Part shown: one piece after another, positions 53,692 to 63,210 of the stretch
Layout of the letters: every line of letters begins with the position of its first letter
Numbering within the stretch: the stretch's first letter is position 1
Assembly: GCF_003337355.1 (NCBI RefSeq)
Contig: NZ_QPJW01000001.1
Coordinates: 992,001-1,056,000 of the forward strand
Source of the DNA: Fontibacillus phaseoli
GTDB taxonomy: Bacteria; Bacillota; Bacilli; Paenibacillales; Paenibacillaceae
DNA length: 64,000 nt
Reading direction: 5' to 3'
The notes under the pieces: generated by a model
What the model saw: only the letters and a program-made list of their open reading frames with translations
Databases searched by the model: none
Told to the model about the DNA's origin: nothing
Translations under genes and position numbers: made by a program

Positions 53692-54117
53692 TTATTCGAA
53701 ATATTTCTTATTCTCCTGCCAGATCAGTTCCTCAGTTAATTCCGGAAAGGCCAATTGTTCGGAGGTAATGCAGAGCCCGGCACAAATGGTGGCCAAATCC
53801 AAGCATTTCTCGATAGGCTTGTTATGCAAATAACCATACAGGAATCCTGCAAAAAAACTGTCTCCGGCTCCGTTGGCATCTTTATATTCGTAATTTTCAA
53901 TCACGCCGCGTTCGATCCACACTCCATCTTCGCTCAGGCAGGTCGCCCCTTTTTTGCCGTGAGTACAAACAATCAGTTTCTTCCCCTTGCGATGTAAAGC
54001 TTCCATGACGCTTTTGTAATTCTCCATGCTGTCCGAACTCATAAATAAATAATTTGCGGCTTCCATATAATCTTCGTGATAGCTGTTACTGCCATCATAA
54101 TCATGCTGGGTTCCTCC
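53692..54117 (-). pseudogene. C-terminal half of a PfkB-family sugar kinase
   Basis: The frame begins directly after the stop codon of the upstream nucleotidyltransferase gene and has no start of its own. The first likely codon used would be ATG 54066. It encodes VCTHGKKGATCLS and the PfkB signature EYKDANGAGDSFFAGFLYGY (catalytic Asp in GAGD), as in FrlD-like fructosamine kinases. The N-terminal substrate-binding half of about 150 residues is missing. A deletion joined the kinase end to the nucleotidyltransferase gene. Confidence 0.7.
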
Positions 54118-54900
54118 TCAGGATAGGGTTGCTCCAAGCCGAATGGCTAGATCTTTAATTTCACGGGACATTTTCTCGTTTACAGGAAAAATACGCTCGA
54201 TGTATGAAAAAATAGCGATCGCCGACTGGGGAACCCGATCATATCCCTGAAGCATTGGATCAAAATGCATAGCAAAATCGGGATAACGTTGCTCGATTCT
54301 CCGGTCGTTATTATAGGAATCAATCCTGGAGGGCTGTTCTTTCAAATACAAATGCAAGACGGATAGGAGTTGATTCATGGCGTAAGTTTCAATAAATGTT
54401 TTAGCGGATAGCTTTTCTCCTCGGGCAAATCTGCAAAGGCCGACGTAAATGTTGGTTATAGCTTCGTTCAGGGCAAAATCGGCCGTAACCGGACGGTCAA
54501 CAGAAACCCGCTGGTCCAAGGAAGGAATCGCATGCTTATAGCCGGGTTTACTCCAAATGATCCTACCTCCGTTGCAAGGAACCTCAGTCATTTTGTTCTC
54601 GTCAAAAACGGCGAATTCCCCGTATATGCCGTCATCAAACATAATTTTACAGCCATCCTCCGTATTGCGGAAGTGGTAGGAGAGAGGACAGACACTGTTC
54701 AACCAATCCAAATTTTCAATAAATCCGGTACTATAACCCTGTTCTGTGAAGACAAAGAAATCAAGATCTGAGTAGGAGTCCAACCGTTCCAGCTCCGTTC
54801 CTACCGAACCTACACCCAGCAAAAGCAAGGCATGTTCATGTTTACTCAGGCTTTGTCCGATGGAGTCGAGCCGTTCCAAAAGTTGCTCAGGTCGATTCAT
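54118..54900 (-). CDS. Nucleotidyltransferase-fold protein (antibiotic adenylyltransferase-like)
   Basis: A 260-aa protein with the polymerase-beta-type signature LLGVGSVGTELERLDSYSDL followed by DFFVF, giving the GS...D-x-D metal site. The following helical half resembles lincosamide/aminoglycoside nucleotidyltransferase-like proteins. The ATG is preceded by GGAGGTG. The substrate is unknown; similarity to resistance enzymes does not prove resistance. Confidence 0.78.
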   Translation of the reverse strand: MNRPEQLLERLDSIGQSLSKHEHALLLLGVGSVGTELERLDSYSDLDFFVFTEQGYSTGFIENLDWLNSVCPLSYHFRNTEDGCKIMFDDGIYGEFAVFDENKMTEVPCNGGRIIWSKPGYKHAIPSLDQRVSVDRPVTADFALNEAITNIYVGLCRFARGEKLSAKTFIETYAMNQLLSVLHLYLKEQPSRIDSYNNDRRIEQRYPDFAMHFDPMLQGYDRVPQSAIAIFSYIERIFPVNEKMSREIKDLAIRLGATLS

Positions 54901-54991
54901 AATACACCTCCGAAAAATTCGAAAATTATGTAACTAGATTATACATTAGATAAATATAAAATCAATATACATTCGATGGAATTATAATTCG

Positions 54992-55021
54992 TTGACTTGA
55001 TCTTTTAAAATCGGGTAAGAT
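54992..55021 (+). promoter_or_regulatory. Promoter of the ArsR-like/two-component/ABC locus
   Basis: TTGACT, an 18-bp spacer and TAAGAT. A 12-bp palindrome, GAATTATAATTC at 54979-54990, abuts the -35 and may be an operator. Confidence 0.55.
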
Positions 55022-55081
55022 TAGTTAGATGGTTATCAAATTCAAGATGTTCAGCCCGAAGAATCGAGGGGGATAAAAAGT

Positions 55082-56146
55082 ATGAAACCCAAAATGAAGA
55101 TCCTCATCAATCACCCGATGGAGTTTCTGAATTGCCTGTTTGCCTTGGGTACGGATAAAGGTTTTTTGGAGTTGATCCGGGATTTTGATCTGGAGCCTAA
55201 CGATAAGATTACCGGTATGCTTCAAGAAATGAAGAAGCCGCTGTCGCAATACATCCAGCAAGAATTGATCTATTTTTTTGATGCGAGCGGATTGGGATTT
55301 GTCTTGTATAAATACATAATCTTTCATGTCTCTTCAAACAAGGTGACGGATATCATAGAACTGCTTCAACAGGAAAATAGTGATGAATTTGTCTTCAAAA
55401 TGATAGAGTGTGTATGCAAAAACACCTTGCCCGCCAAGGGATCTCCTGATTACATTGCGCTTAAGGGAAATAAGCCCGGCTTATTGAATCTGATCGGCGA
55501 TACGACTGTTCAGGACGAAACAAGAAGGGACCGTATACTCGAGGCGGTGGAAAATCCGGAGGAGGTCAAGCAGCGTTTTATCTTGTTATTGAGCCGGTTT
55601 TATAATGTGGGATTTGCTCCATTCGAGTCCGAGATCAGGAAGATTATCGAAGCCGAAAAACCGCGTTACCAACTCCTGCTGGAGGAAATGCCCGAAATGT
55701 TCATTAAGCAGTATTTGAACTTGGACAGCTTGGAGGACTCTCCGGGAGGTTACGTGCTGCATTTAAGTTTCTTCAAATACGTAAGCTGCCATGCTTATTC
55801 TTCGTATCGGGAGGATATCGCGGATTGGTTTGTTCTGGGGATATATTCGGACCTATTGTTTAATGAGTCCGTTGCGGCAGAAAAACAGGCCCAGTTTTTT
55901 AAAGTATTATCGGACGTGAAAAGGATCGGGATTATTCGCCTGTTGTCCGAACGCCCCTGGTTTGGCCAGGAATTAGCCGAAGCCCTGGATATTTCGCCTC
56001 CGACGGTTTCTTATCATATCGGCTTTTTGCAGCAAATCGGCGTGGTCAATTTTACGAGAACGGATAACCGGTTCTATTATTCCCTCGACCGTTCCAAGCT
56101 GCTGAAGCCGCTGGAAGATTTTATTAGATCATTACAGCAATCTTGA
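55082..56146 (+). CDS. ArsR-type winged-helix regulator with long N-terminal domain
   Basis: A 354-aa protein. The C-terminal 90 residues form an ArsR-like winged helix (FKVLSDVKRIGIIRLLSERP, then GQELAEALDISPPTVSYHIG and QQIGVVNFTRTDNRFYYSLD). The first 260 residues form a helical domain of unknown function. This build is common for Bacillales ArsR proteins of the DUF5937 type. It precedes the histidine kinase gene by 17 bases to the chosen start and so probably belongs to the same transcript. Confidence 0.82.
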   Translation: MKPKMKILINHPMEFLNCLFALGTDKGFLELIRDFDLEPNDKITGMLQEMKKPLSQYIQQELIYFFDASGLGFVLYKYIIFHVSSNKVTDIIELLQQENSDEFVFKMIECVCKNTLPAKGSPDYIALKGNKPGLLNLIGDTTVQDETRRDRILEAVENPEEVKQRFILLLSRFYNVGFAPFESEIRKIIEAEKPRYQLLLEEMPEMFIKQYLNLDSLEDSPGGYVLHLSFFKYVSCHAYSSYREDIADWFVLGIYSDLLFNESVAAEKQAQFFKVLSDVKRIGIIRLLSERPWFGQELAEALDISPPTVSYHIGFLQQIGVVNFTRTDNRFYYSLDRSKLLKPLEDFIRSLQQS

Positions 56147-56163
56147 ACCGGGAGACGAAACCT

Positions 56164-57315
56164 ATGCGCACGTTCTGGATATGGTTGATCTTGTTATTTG
56201 CGATTTGGCTTTGTGCACTCCTGCAATTATCGCCGGAGAGTTCCATGGTGCCTTGGAGCATTTTGGGCAGTGCCTTATTTTTTGGAGCGTTTTTCATATC
56301 GCCGCTTTTGCGGCAGAAACCGGCCCTGTTAAGCTTAAATCTGACGCTCGCTTCTCTCCTTGCCGTCTTCGTCTTATGGCCTGGTAAGGAGGATAACTTT
56401 AATCCATACACCCTCCTCATATTGTCCGTACTCGCGGGGAAAGCGGCGTACAGGCTGCCGCCGGTCCACGCTTCGATCTTGGGTTTGATTTGTGCGGTTG
56501 ACGCTTTGGCTCCATATGCTATGGGCTATCCTTCCCTGCCGCCTGCATACATAGGTTTATTTGCGGTTTTGCTTGCGATTGGGTTTGCCGTGTTTCGCAA
56601 CGTCTCGCAAAGGGCTACAGCCGCGGAAGCACGGAATGAAGCGTTGTTAGGAGAATACCGGAAATTGAAAAGAAGGATGGCGAGCGATGAAGAGCTGGCC
56701 CGCCGGGAGGAACGGGCCCAGGTAGGCCGTGATATTCACGATTCCGTCGGACATAAACTGACGGCTTTGATGATGCAGTTGGAAGTTTTCCGCATGCAAC
56801 GAGATGCGGATTCCGAAGACCAGATAATTAAGTTGAAGAAATTGGCGCAGGAAAGCCTGTACGAGACGCGTAGTGCGGTTAAAGCGTTAAAAGACAATGA
56901 GCCGGGCGGCCTTTCGGCCATTATGAGGCTGATCCGGAAACTCGAGGCGGAGAGCGTGATCAAGGTCCATTTTTCGGTGAACCACGGGGCATTATCCGCT
57001 CCGCTTAATAACGACCAATCCATCGCGGTATATCGTGCCGTACAGGAAGCGCTGACGAATATTATGAAGCATAGCAAGTCCAGGGAGGCCGATGTCATGT
57101 TTGAAGCTCCGGGGGGCAGCGTGTTCCGGTTCGAGATTTCAAATCCGGGCGTTGTCCAGGGGAATTTCCGGGAAGGCTTCGGGCTTTCTTCCATGCGGGA
57201 ACGGATTGAAAATCTCAAGGGCCGGCTGGAGATCCTTGATAATCGCGACCGGTTTACCGTGCGCGGCACGATACCATTGATCATACCATCAAGTTATGAG
57301 GAGACAACCGGATGA
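56164..57315 (+). CDS. NarL-type sensor histidine kinase (LnrJ-like)
   Basis: About 383 aa. The N terminus has five or six membrane helices (residues 1-150) and no large extracellular domain. The HisKA_3 dimerisation domain contains the phospho-His in GRDIHDSVGHKLTALMMQLE; the ATPase domain shows NIMKHSKSREADVMFE (N box) and GFGLSSMRERI (G box). ATG 56164 has GGGAG 9 bases upstream; the TTG at 56143 is less likely. It overlaps its response regulator gene by 4 bases. Intramembrane-sensing kinases next to an ABC transporter typically sense membrane-active antibiotics. Confidence 0.9.
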   Translation: MRTFWIWLILLFAIWLCALLQLSPESSMVPWSILGSALFFGAFFISPLLRQKPALLSLNLTLASLLAVFVLWPGKEDNFNPYTLLILSVLAGKAAYRLPPVHASILGLICAVDALAPYAMGYPSLPPAYIGLFAVLLAIGFAVFRNVSQRATAAEARNEALLGEYRKLKRRMASDEELARREERAQVGRDIHDSVGHKLTALMMQLEVFRMQRDADSEDQIIKLKKLAQESLYETRSAVKALKDNEPGGLSAIMRLIRKLEAESVIKVHFSVNHGALSAPLNNDQSIAVYRAVQEALTNIMKHSKSREADVMFEAPGGSVFRFEISNPGVVQGNFREGFGLSSMRERIENLKGRLEILDNRDRFTVRGTIPLIIPSSYEETTG

Positions 57316-57950
57316 TTAGAATTTTACTTGCCGAGGATCAAGCCATGGTCCGCCAAGGATTAAAAATGATGATAGAGAGTGATGACGAGCTGCGCGTAAC
57401 GAGCGAAGCCGCTAACGGAAAAGAAGCGGTTGAACTGAACGAGCGGCATCTGTTCGATCTGGTTATCTTAGATATTCAAATGCCGGTGATGAATGGCCTG
57501 GAAGCCGGACGCCTGATCCGGAAGCGCTGGCCGGAGCGCAAAGTGCTTATACTGACGACGTTTAACGATGATGAATATGCGTTAGAAGCTTTGAAAGGCG
57601 GGGCCAGCGGATACCTCCTAAAGGACGCGGAACCGGATGCGCTAATACGTTCTATTCGCAGCTGTCTATCGGGGGGATTGTCATTGCAGGACGATGTTGC
57701 CGCCAAGGTGATTCCTCGTTTGCTGCACGGAAACGAGGAAGCCGAAAAAACCGTGGATTCGTCCATCACACCTCGCGAGCTGGATATATTGAAACTTGTA
57801 GGGGAGGGCCGCAGCAATCGGGAAATTTCCGAGGAACTGGGCTTGTCGGTCGGAACCGTGAAAAATCATATGAGTCAAATGATGGAAAAGTTGGATTTGC
57901 GGGACCGCACGCAGATGGCGATATATGCGATTCGCCATAATGTCGTTTAA
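57312..57950 (+). CDS. NarL/LuxR-type response regulator (LnrK-like)
   Basis: A 212-aa protein. The receiver domain has the phosphorylatable Asp54 (LVILDIQMPVMNGL) plus the acidic pair in AEDQ, and Lys in GGASGYLLKDAEPD. The C-terminal LuxR HTH reads TPRELDILKLVGEGRSNREI, SEELGLSVGTVKNHMSQM. It overlaps the kinase gene by 4 bases. It likely activates the downstream ABC genes across an intrinsic terminator. Confidence 0.92.
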   Translation: MIRILLAEDQAMVRQGLKMMIESDDELRVTSEAANGKEAVELNERHLFDLVILDIQMPVMNGLEAGRLIRKRWPERKVLILTTFNDDEYALEALKGGASGYLLKDAEPDALIRSIRSCLSGGLSLQDDVAAKVIPRLLHGNEEAEKTVDSSITPRELDILKLVGEGRSNREISEELGLSVGTVKNHMSQMMEKLDLRDRTQMAIYAIRHNVV

Positions 57951-58025
57951 GCATGGAAACCGGATTCCAGTTTTCGGAAGCACCCGTGACTGGAGTCATG
58001 GGGAGATAAGAATGTAATGACGGAG

Positions 58026-58048
58026 GACAGTGTGTGCACTGTCTTTTT
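58026..58048 (+). terminator. Intrinsic terminator between response regulator and ABC genes
   Basis: A 7-bp stem, GACAGTG/CACTGTC, with loop TGTG and TTTTT. It would limit read-through to the ABC operon and gives the latter its own regulation. Confidence 0.75.
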
Positions 58049-58102
58049 CCATGTATACTGGCGATAGCAAACGGGTTGAGTCCTATTTGGGAGGTAGAAC
58101 AT

Positions 58103-59035
58103 ATGCTTGAAGCGGTCGAATTACGTAAGGTATTCAAAGGAAAAACCGCAGTTGATAACGTAAGCCTTTACCTGGATGAAGGGGAATCGGTCGGGTTGCT
58201 TGGACCGAACGGAGCCGGCAAATCAACGACAATTTCCATGATTTCTTCTTTGTTAACGCCGAATTCGGGGGATGTAAGGCTGAACGGGGCAAGCATCGTT
58301 TCCAAGCCGCAGCTGATCCGTCAGGTGCTTGGCGTTGTTCCGCAAGAAATTGCTCTATATGAAGCGTTAAGCGCGTATGAAAATTTGAAATTCTTCGGGC
58401 GTATTTACCGCTTGAAGGGCAAGGAACTGGAAGTGAAGATTCAGGAAGTGCTGGAGATGGTCGGCCTCAAGGACCGGCAGAAGGAACTCATTAAGTCATA
58501 TTCGGGCGGCATGAAAAGACGCATTAATATTGCTGCCGCGCTGCTGCATGATCCCAAAATCGTGATTATGGATGAGCCGACCGTCGGGATCGATCCGCAG
58601 TCTCGCAGCCATATCCTTGAAACCGTCAGGCAATTAAATCGCGAGAAGGGGACGACCGTACTTTATACGAGCCACTATATGGAAGAAGTCGAGCAATTGT
58701 GCAGCCGCGTATACATCATGGACCACGGGCGAATCATTGCTTCCGGAACCACGGATGAACTGCGGCGGATTTTGTCCAGTGAGGATACGTTGCTGCTCCA
58801 ACTGGATAAGCAAAGCCATGAGTTGGCAAATGAACTGAGGAACCTCTCGCCGGTACGTCAAGTCGAGGAAACGGAGAATGGCCTGAAGCTCATCGTCGCC
58901 AAACAGAATCAATTCTTATCCGCAGTCGTTCAGGCGGCCGAGCGACATCAAGTGCAGCTCATCAATATCCATGTTCAAACGCCTAGCCTGGAAGATGTAT
59001 TTTTGCATCTGACCGGACGGACATTGAGAGATTAG
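58103..59035 (+). CDS. ABC transporter ATPase (LnrL-like)
   Basis: About 310 aa. Walker A is LLGPNGAGKST, signature SYSGGMKRRINIA, Walker B VIMDEPTVGID and the H-loop LYTSHYMEE. A C-terminal extension (QLDKQSHELANELRNL) is typical of the drug-export subfamily of DrrA/LnrL type. ATG 58103 has GGGAGG upstream; a longer in-frame start is ignored. It is followed by two permease genes in the order L-M-N, as in the linearmycin-resistance transporter of B. subtilis. The substrate is inferred to be a membrane-active polyketide or peptide. Confidence 0.9.
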   Translation: MLEAVELRKVFKGKTAVDNVSLYLDEGESVGLLGPNGAGKSTTISMISSLLTPNSGDVRLNGASIVSKPQLIRQVLGVVPQEIALYEALSAYENLKFFGRIYRLKGKELEVKIQEVLEMVGLKDRQKELIKSYSGGMKRRINIAAALLHDPKIVIMDEPTVGIDPQSRSHILETVRQLNREKGTTVLYTSHYMEEVEQLCSRVYIMDHGRIIASGTTDELRRILSSEDTLLLQLDKQSHELANELRNLSPVRQVEETENGLKLIVAKQNQFLSAVVQAAERHQVQLINIHVQTPSLEDVFLHLTGRTLRD

Positions 59036-59046
59036 GAGGGAGCCGC

Positions 59047-60321
59047 TTGATTCCATTTTTCAAAAAGGATTTCCTGGTTTATTGGAGGGATCGAAAAGAG
59101 ATTATCATTGCCCTCTTGATGCCTATGGTTCTCATTACGGTACTCGGTTTCGCATTACCCGGTTGGGTGGAGAACCCGGCCAAGACTTTGGAAATGAAGG
59201 TAGGCCTGGTGAAACTGGATGATGAAGAAGCGGGTCTGGAAACTCTGCGGGATCACCTCGCCTCGCTTTCAATGTCTGACGAAATGATTACGGCGCGGGC
59301 TGAGCAAATGGAACAACAATCTCCGGTTAGACAACTCTTGAATGTGCTTCAAGAGGATTCCGTAAAGGAAATTGTTCATTTGGAAGAGCTGGAGCCCAAT
59401 GAAGCAGTCCGCCAATTGAAAGACAAAAAGATCGAGGCCTTTCTTACCATACCGGCAGGATTCACCGAGGCAGCGTTAAGCAAAATGATCTTGAATGACG
59501 GCGAGGGAGCGGAACTGATTATCACCGCCGAAAAGGCTTCCATGCGTGTTGATGTCATGGCCGGGATACTCGATGGCGTTTTGCGGACGATGAATTATCA
59601 GATCGCCGTAAGCCATATGCCGGATGTCGATGCAGAGGCGGCAGCAGTTATACTTGAAGATTACAGCGGAATAGGCGGGCGCGAGATATTGCCTGGCGTA
59701 GAAATGGTGACTTCCTTTCAATATTATGCGCTGGCGATCAGCATCGTCTTCGCGCTGATGATTTCGGTGACGATAGCTTCCAAAGCAACCGGAGAGAAAA
59801 GAGAGCGTGTCTTTGAACGTATTCTTCTTACCGGTTCGCATCCGTTGAATTATTTGTCGGGCAAGATGGGTTCGACGTTTTGCCTGTCCCTGTTGCAACT
59901 CGTCTTCGTATTACTGGCATCTCATGGCTTCTTCGGTATTTTCCATGGCCGGTCGCTTCAATTCTGGATCGGAGTAACCGTGGTCCTGATTGTCTTGTCC
60001 TTCTGTATGGGATCATTAGCTTCGTTATTTACCACGCTGGTTTTTCGACTGGAAGACTCCGTTGCGAATGCCGTAACTTTTATAACCGTCCTTATCGCCG
60101 GCACGATCGGAGGCAGTTTTGTACCGGTTTATGTGCTTCCGGAATGGTTGCAAATCGCCGGGGAGTGGACGCCGAACGGATTGACGCTCGTCGCCCTGCT
60201 GGAGTGGCTTCAAATCGAAAATATGAATTCCTTGACCGCATCCATGTTAAAACTGGGCGTGTTTTCGCTAGTGATCATAGCCATAGCGACCTGGAGTTTT
60301 CCTAGAAGGGGGCGCATTTAA
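59047..60321 (+). CDS. ABC-2 type permease (LnrM-like)
   Basis: A 424-aa membrane protein. The first helix (LLMPMVLITVLGFALPGW) precedes a large extracytoplasmic domain of about 180 residues. A cluster of five helices follows (ALAISIVFALMISVTIAS, NAVTFITVLIAGTIGGSFVP and others). This layout is that of ABC-2 exporters. The TTG start has AGGAGGG upstream, 11 bases after the ATPase stop. It is partner of the next gene, with which it shares one base. Confidence 0.9.
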   Translation: MIPFFKKDFLVYWRDRKEIIIALLMPMVLITVLGFALPGWVENPAKTLEMKVGLVKLDDEEAGLETLRDHLASLSMSDEMITARAEQMEQQSPVRQLLNVLQEDSVKEIVHLEELEPNEAVRQLKDKKIEAFLTIPAGFTEAALSKMILNDGEGAELIITAEKASMRVDVMAGILDGVLRTMNYQIAVSHMPDVDAEAAAVILEDYSGIGGREILPGVEMVTSFQYYALAISIVFALMISVTIASKATGEKRERVFERILLTGSHPLNYLSGKMGSTFCLSLLQLVFVLLASHGFFGIFHGRSLQFWIGVTVVLIVLSFCMGSLASLFTTLVFRLEDSVANAVTFITVLIAGTIGGSFVPVYVLPEWLQIAGEWTPNGLTLVALLEWLQIENMNSLTASMLKLGVFSLVIIAIATWSFPRRGRI

Positions 60322-61424
60322 TGAATCCGATATTTCTGGCCCAATGGATGAAGGATAAGCGTTCGCCGTTATTGATTCTTAGCTTTTGCGGGCTTAGCAT
60401 CCTTGCAACCCTGCTGTTCGGATTCGGTATCGACAGCCAGATGAAAATAAGCGTCTTTAAGGCACCCGGAATGGAGACAAGGCAGGCGGAAGCATGGCTG
60501 CATCTTTTGAATAAAGGCGAAACGATAAAGTTTGTGATACAGGATGAAGATCAGGCGCGTTCGGAGGTGCGCGAGGGCCGTACCGACGCGGCGGTGCAAT
60601 TGATGGAGAACGACTACCGGATCATCGCCGCCATCGATAATCCGAATGTACAGCTTGTTGAGCGTCACGTTCATTCCGTATTTGTGGAGGAACTGAGGCT
60701 GAGGGCGGCAGAGAAATTTGCGGACGACGTCGGAACGTTTCGAAGAGAGATGGCTCAATACCAAGGAGATCCCCCGTTAGTGTTGAATCTGCGGACCTCG
60801 GAGGGAGATGAATTGATCGAGTATAATATGAGCCTGCAATTGTTGTTTACGTTCTCCCTGTTTCTTGCCATGTTTACGGTCGGCTACAAAATCAACTCCA
60901 TTTCAATGGAAAAAGTAGCGGGGATATGGAGCCGGATCATTCTTTCTCCGGTAAGCAAATTCGAAATGTATACGGGACATCTTATGTACAGCTCTTTAGT
61001 AGGTTTCCTTCAAATTTCAGCCGTATTTGTTTTATTCAACTTCGTATTCGGTTTGGATCTTGGCTTTCGTTTCGGGATGCTGATACTGATCGCGGGTATC
61101 TACACCTTGAGCATCGTTGCCATGTCCATGCTGCTGACAGGCATTTTAAAGACACCGGAACAATTCAATATGGTCTTCCCTTCCGCCATTCCGGTCATGC
61201 CGCTGCTAAGCGGAGCATACATGCCGCCGGGAACGATTACGAATAAGTTTCTGCTCGGCATATCGGAAATCTTCCCGCTAAAACACGCCTTGGATGCGCT
61301 TGTAGCCGTCGCAATCTACGATGCCGGGTGGCAGGAAGTTTTTCTCTCGATCGCCAAGCTATGCATTATCGGCGTGATTTGCATGGGCGTCGGCATTAAC
61401 TTGATGGAACGGCGCCGAAGATAA
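60321..61424 (+). CDS. ABC-2 type permease (LnrN-like)
   Basis: A 367-aa membrane protein with the same layout as the preceding one: helix 1 (PLLILSFCGLSILATLLFGF), an extracytoplasmic domain, then helices from residue 175 to the end (SLQLLFTFSLFLAMFTVGYK, and VMPLLSGAYMPPGTI before the last ones). It starts at the last base of the LnrM-like gene (TAATG). The two permeases likely form a heterodimer with the ATPase. Confidence 0.9.
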   Translation: MNPIFLAQWMKDKRSPLLILSFCGLSILATLLFGFGIDSQMKISVFKAPGMETRQAEAWLHLLNKGETIKFVIQDEDQARSEVREGRTDAAVQLMENDYRIIAAIDNPNVQLVERHVHSVFVEELRLRAAEKFADDVGTFRREMAQYQGDPPLVLNLRTSEGDELIEYNMSLQLLFTFSLFLAMFTVGYKINSISMEKVAGIWSRIILSPVSKFEMYTGHLMYSSLVGFLQISAVFVLFNFVFGLDLGFRFGMLILIAGIYTLSIVAMSMLLTGILKTPEQFNMVFPSAIPVMPLLSGAYMPPGTITNKFLLGISEIFPLKHALDALVAVAIYDAGWQEVFLSIAKLCIIGVICMGVGINLMERRRR

Positions 61425-61534
61425 AGATACCTAATTAATCCTGATCTGAAAACGGTCGGGATTATTTTTCTGACATTTGTTGAATGACATCGAGGTTTCC
61501 GTGACAAAATGTACCTAAAAACAGGTGAACTTTC

Positions 61535-63142
61535 ATGTGGAAATTGAGATGGTTACGAGTGCTTTCCCTGATTCTCCTCTGGACCCTGGTTGCCGGTTGT
61601 CAGCATGCCAAACCGAAGGAAGAAGATTTGATACGGATCAAATCCGTGAACAGGGAACATAACAAGAAAGTGATTTTACTGGTGGCCGACTCATTGATGT
61701 CTCAGACTATCGATTATGGAATGCGGCAAAATGAACTTCCAACCTTTAGGTACCTGATTGAGCACGGACAATATTATAAAGATCTAGTCAGCTCGTTTCC
61801 GACGATGTCCGTTTCGATCGATAGCACCCTGATAACCGGACGATACCCTGACGGTCATCGCATTCCGGGTTTGACCTGGTATTCCGGGACTGACCGAAAA
61901 ACCGTCAATTACGGTACCGGACCGCTCGAAGTGCTGCAGCAAGGGATTGATCCCGTGTTGGCCGATGCGGTCATTCATTTGAACAGCACCCATTTAAACC
62001 CCAAAGTGTCTACGATTTATGAGGACTTAGCCAGGAGCGGGCTGAAGTCCGGTTCAATCAATGGTTTGATTTACCGGGGCTCAGCGAATCATACGCTATC
62101 CGTTCCCGGGTGGATTCACGGCCCCTCGTCTCTGCCTAAGCAAATTCACGTAAAAGGACCGGACCTGTTGGCCTTGGGTACGCTATCCAATCCGTTTGAA
62201 GGGTTCATCGATATGCCGACCGGACTGGGTAATAGAATGGGGATCAACAATGATTATTCCATGAAGGCATTAAAATATTTGATTAAGGACGGAAAGCTGC
62301 CGGATTTTTTATATGTCTATTTGCCCGATCTGGATCAGGAACTGCATAAGAACGGTCCTTCTTCATTGAAGGGCGTAAAGGCGCTGGACGACCAGCTTCA
62401 CTCCTTGCTGCAAACGTTCGGCTCGCCGGATCAAGCTTTACAAGAAGTTATTCTAGTCATCATGGGGGACAGCGGGATGACGCAAATCCTCCCCGCGAAT
62501 CAAAATCCGGAAATCGATCTGCCATCCATCCTGGGAGATGTCCGGGTATTAAGCCCCGGTGAAACCGCCACGAAGGATAAGGAGTTCACGCTCGCTGTGA
62601 ATGAGACGATGGCTTATGTATATGCGATCCATGAGAAAGCTTCGCTGGAAGAGGCGGTAACGCTATTGCATCAAGATTCCCGGATCGATTTTATCGCCTG
62701 GCAAGATCAAGGGTGGGTCTATGCCGTTCAAGGATCGGCCTCCAAGCAGCTTAGATACAAAGCTGGCGGTACATTGACTGATCCATATAAACAAACGTGG
62801 ACATTGGAAGGGGACTTAAAGGTATTGGATGTGGAGGCGAACGATACCAACCATACTTTGATTTACGGGGAGTATCCCGACGTGCTTAAGAGATTGTCGA
62901 GCGCAATGAATTCCCAAACAGGCCGTTTTTTGGTGGTTACCGCCAAACCGGGGTACGAATTGTCGGACAAAAGCTCACCGAGTCATAAGGGCGGGGGAGG
63001 GCACGGTTCCATTCGCAGTGCCGAATCCCTCGTGCCTTTAATTATCTACGGAAGCGATCAAAAGCCTCAATTTTTAAGAATTGTGGATCTAAAAGCTTAC
63101 TTTCTTGATTTGCTTACGAAAAAAATTCAGTATAATGAGTAA
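61535..63142 (+). CDS. Type I phosphodiesterase/nucleotide pyrophosphatase-family lipoprotein
   Basis: A 535-aa exported lipoprotein: signal peptide with lipobox LVAGC and then QHAKPKE. The alkaline-phosphatase superfamily fold is seen in KKVILLVADSLMSQTIDY (first metal Asp), SSFPTMSVSIDSTLITGRYP (Thr nucleophile in FPTMS), and the late MGDSGMTQI and KGGGGHGSIRSAES (second-metal ligands). The substrate is probably a phosphodiester or nucleotide at the cell surface. AACAGGTGA precedes the ATG weakly. Confidence 0.88.
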   Translation: MWKLRWLRVLSLILLWTLVAGCQHAKPKEEDLIRIKSVNREHNKKVILLVADSLMSQTIDYGMRQNELPTFRYLIEHGQYYKDLVSSFPTMSVSIDSTLITGRYPDGHRIPGLTWYSGTDRKTVNYGTGPLEVLQQGIDPVLADAVIHLNSTHLNPKVSTIYEDLARSGLKSGSINGLIYRGSANHTLSVPGWIHGPSSLPKQIHVKGPDLLALGTLSNPFEGFIDMPTGLGNRMGINNDYSMKALKYLIKDGKLPDFLYVYLPDLDQELHKNGPSSLKGVKALDDQLHSLLQTFGSPDQALQEVILVIMGDSGMTQILPANQNPEIDLPSILGDVRVLSPGETATKDKEFTLAVNETMAYVYAIHEKASLEEAVTLLHQDSRIDFIAWQDQGWVYAVQGSASKQLRYKAGGTLTDPYKQTWTLEGDLKVLDVEANDTNHTLIYGEYPDVLKRLSSAMNSQTGRFLVVTAKPGYELSDKSSPSHKGGGGHGSIRSAESLVPLIIYGSDQKPQFLRIVDLKAYFLDLLTKKIQYNE

Positions 63143-63210
63143 GGTGAGCATGGGGATCTCTAATTTTGATTCTTGCTATTTCAAATGCCGAAAGAAAGGA
63201 CGTGACCGTG

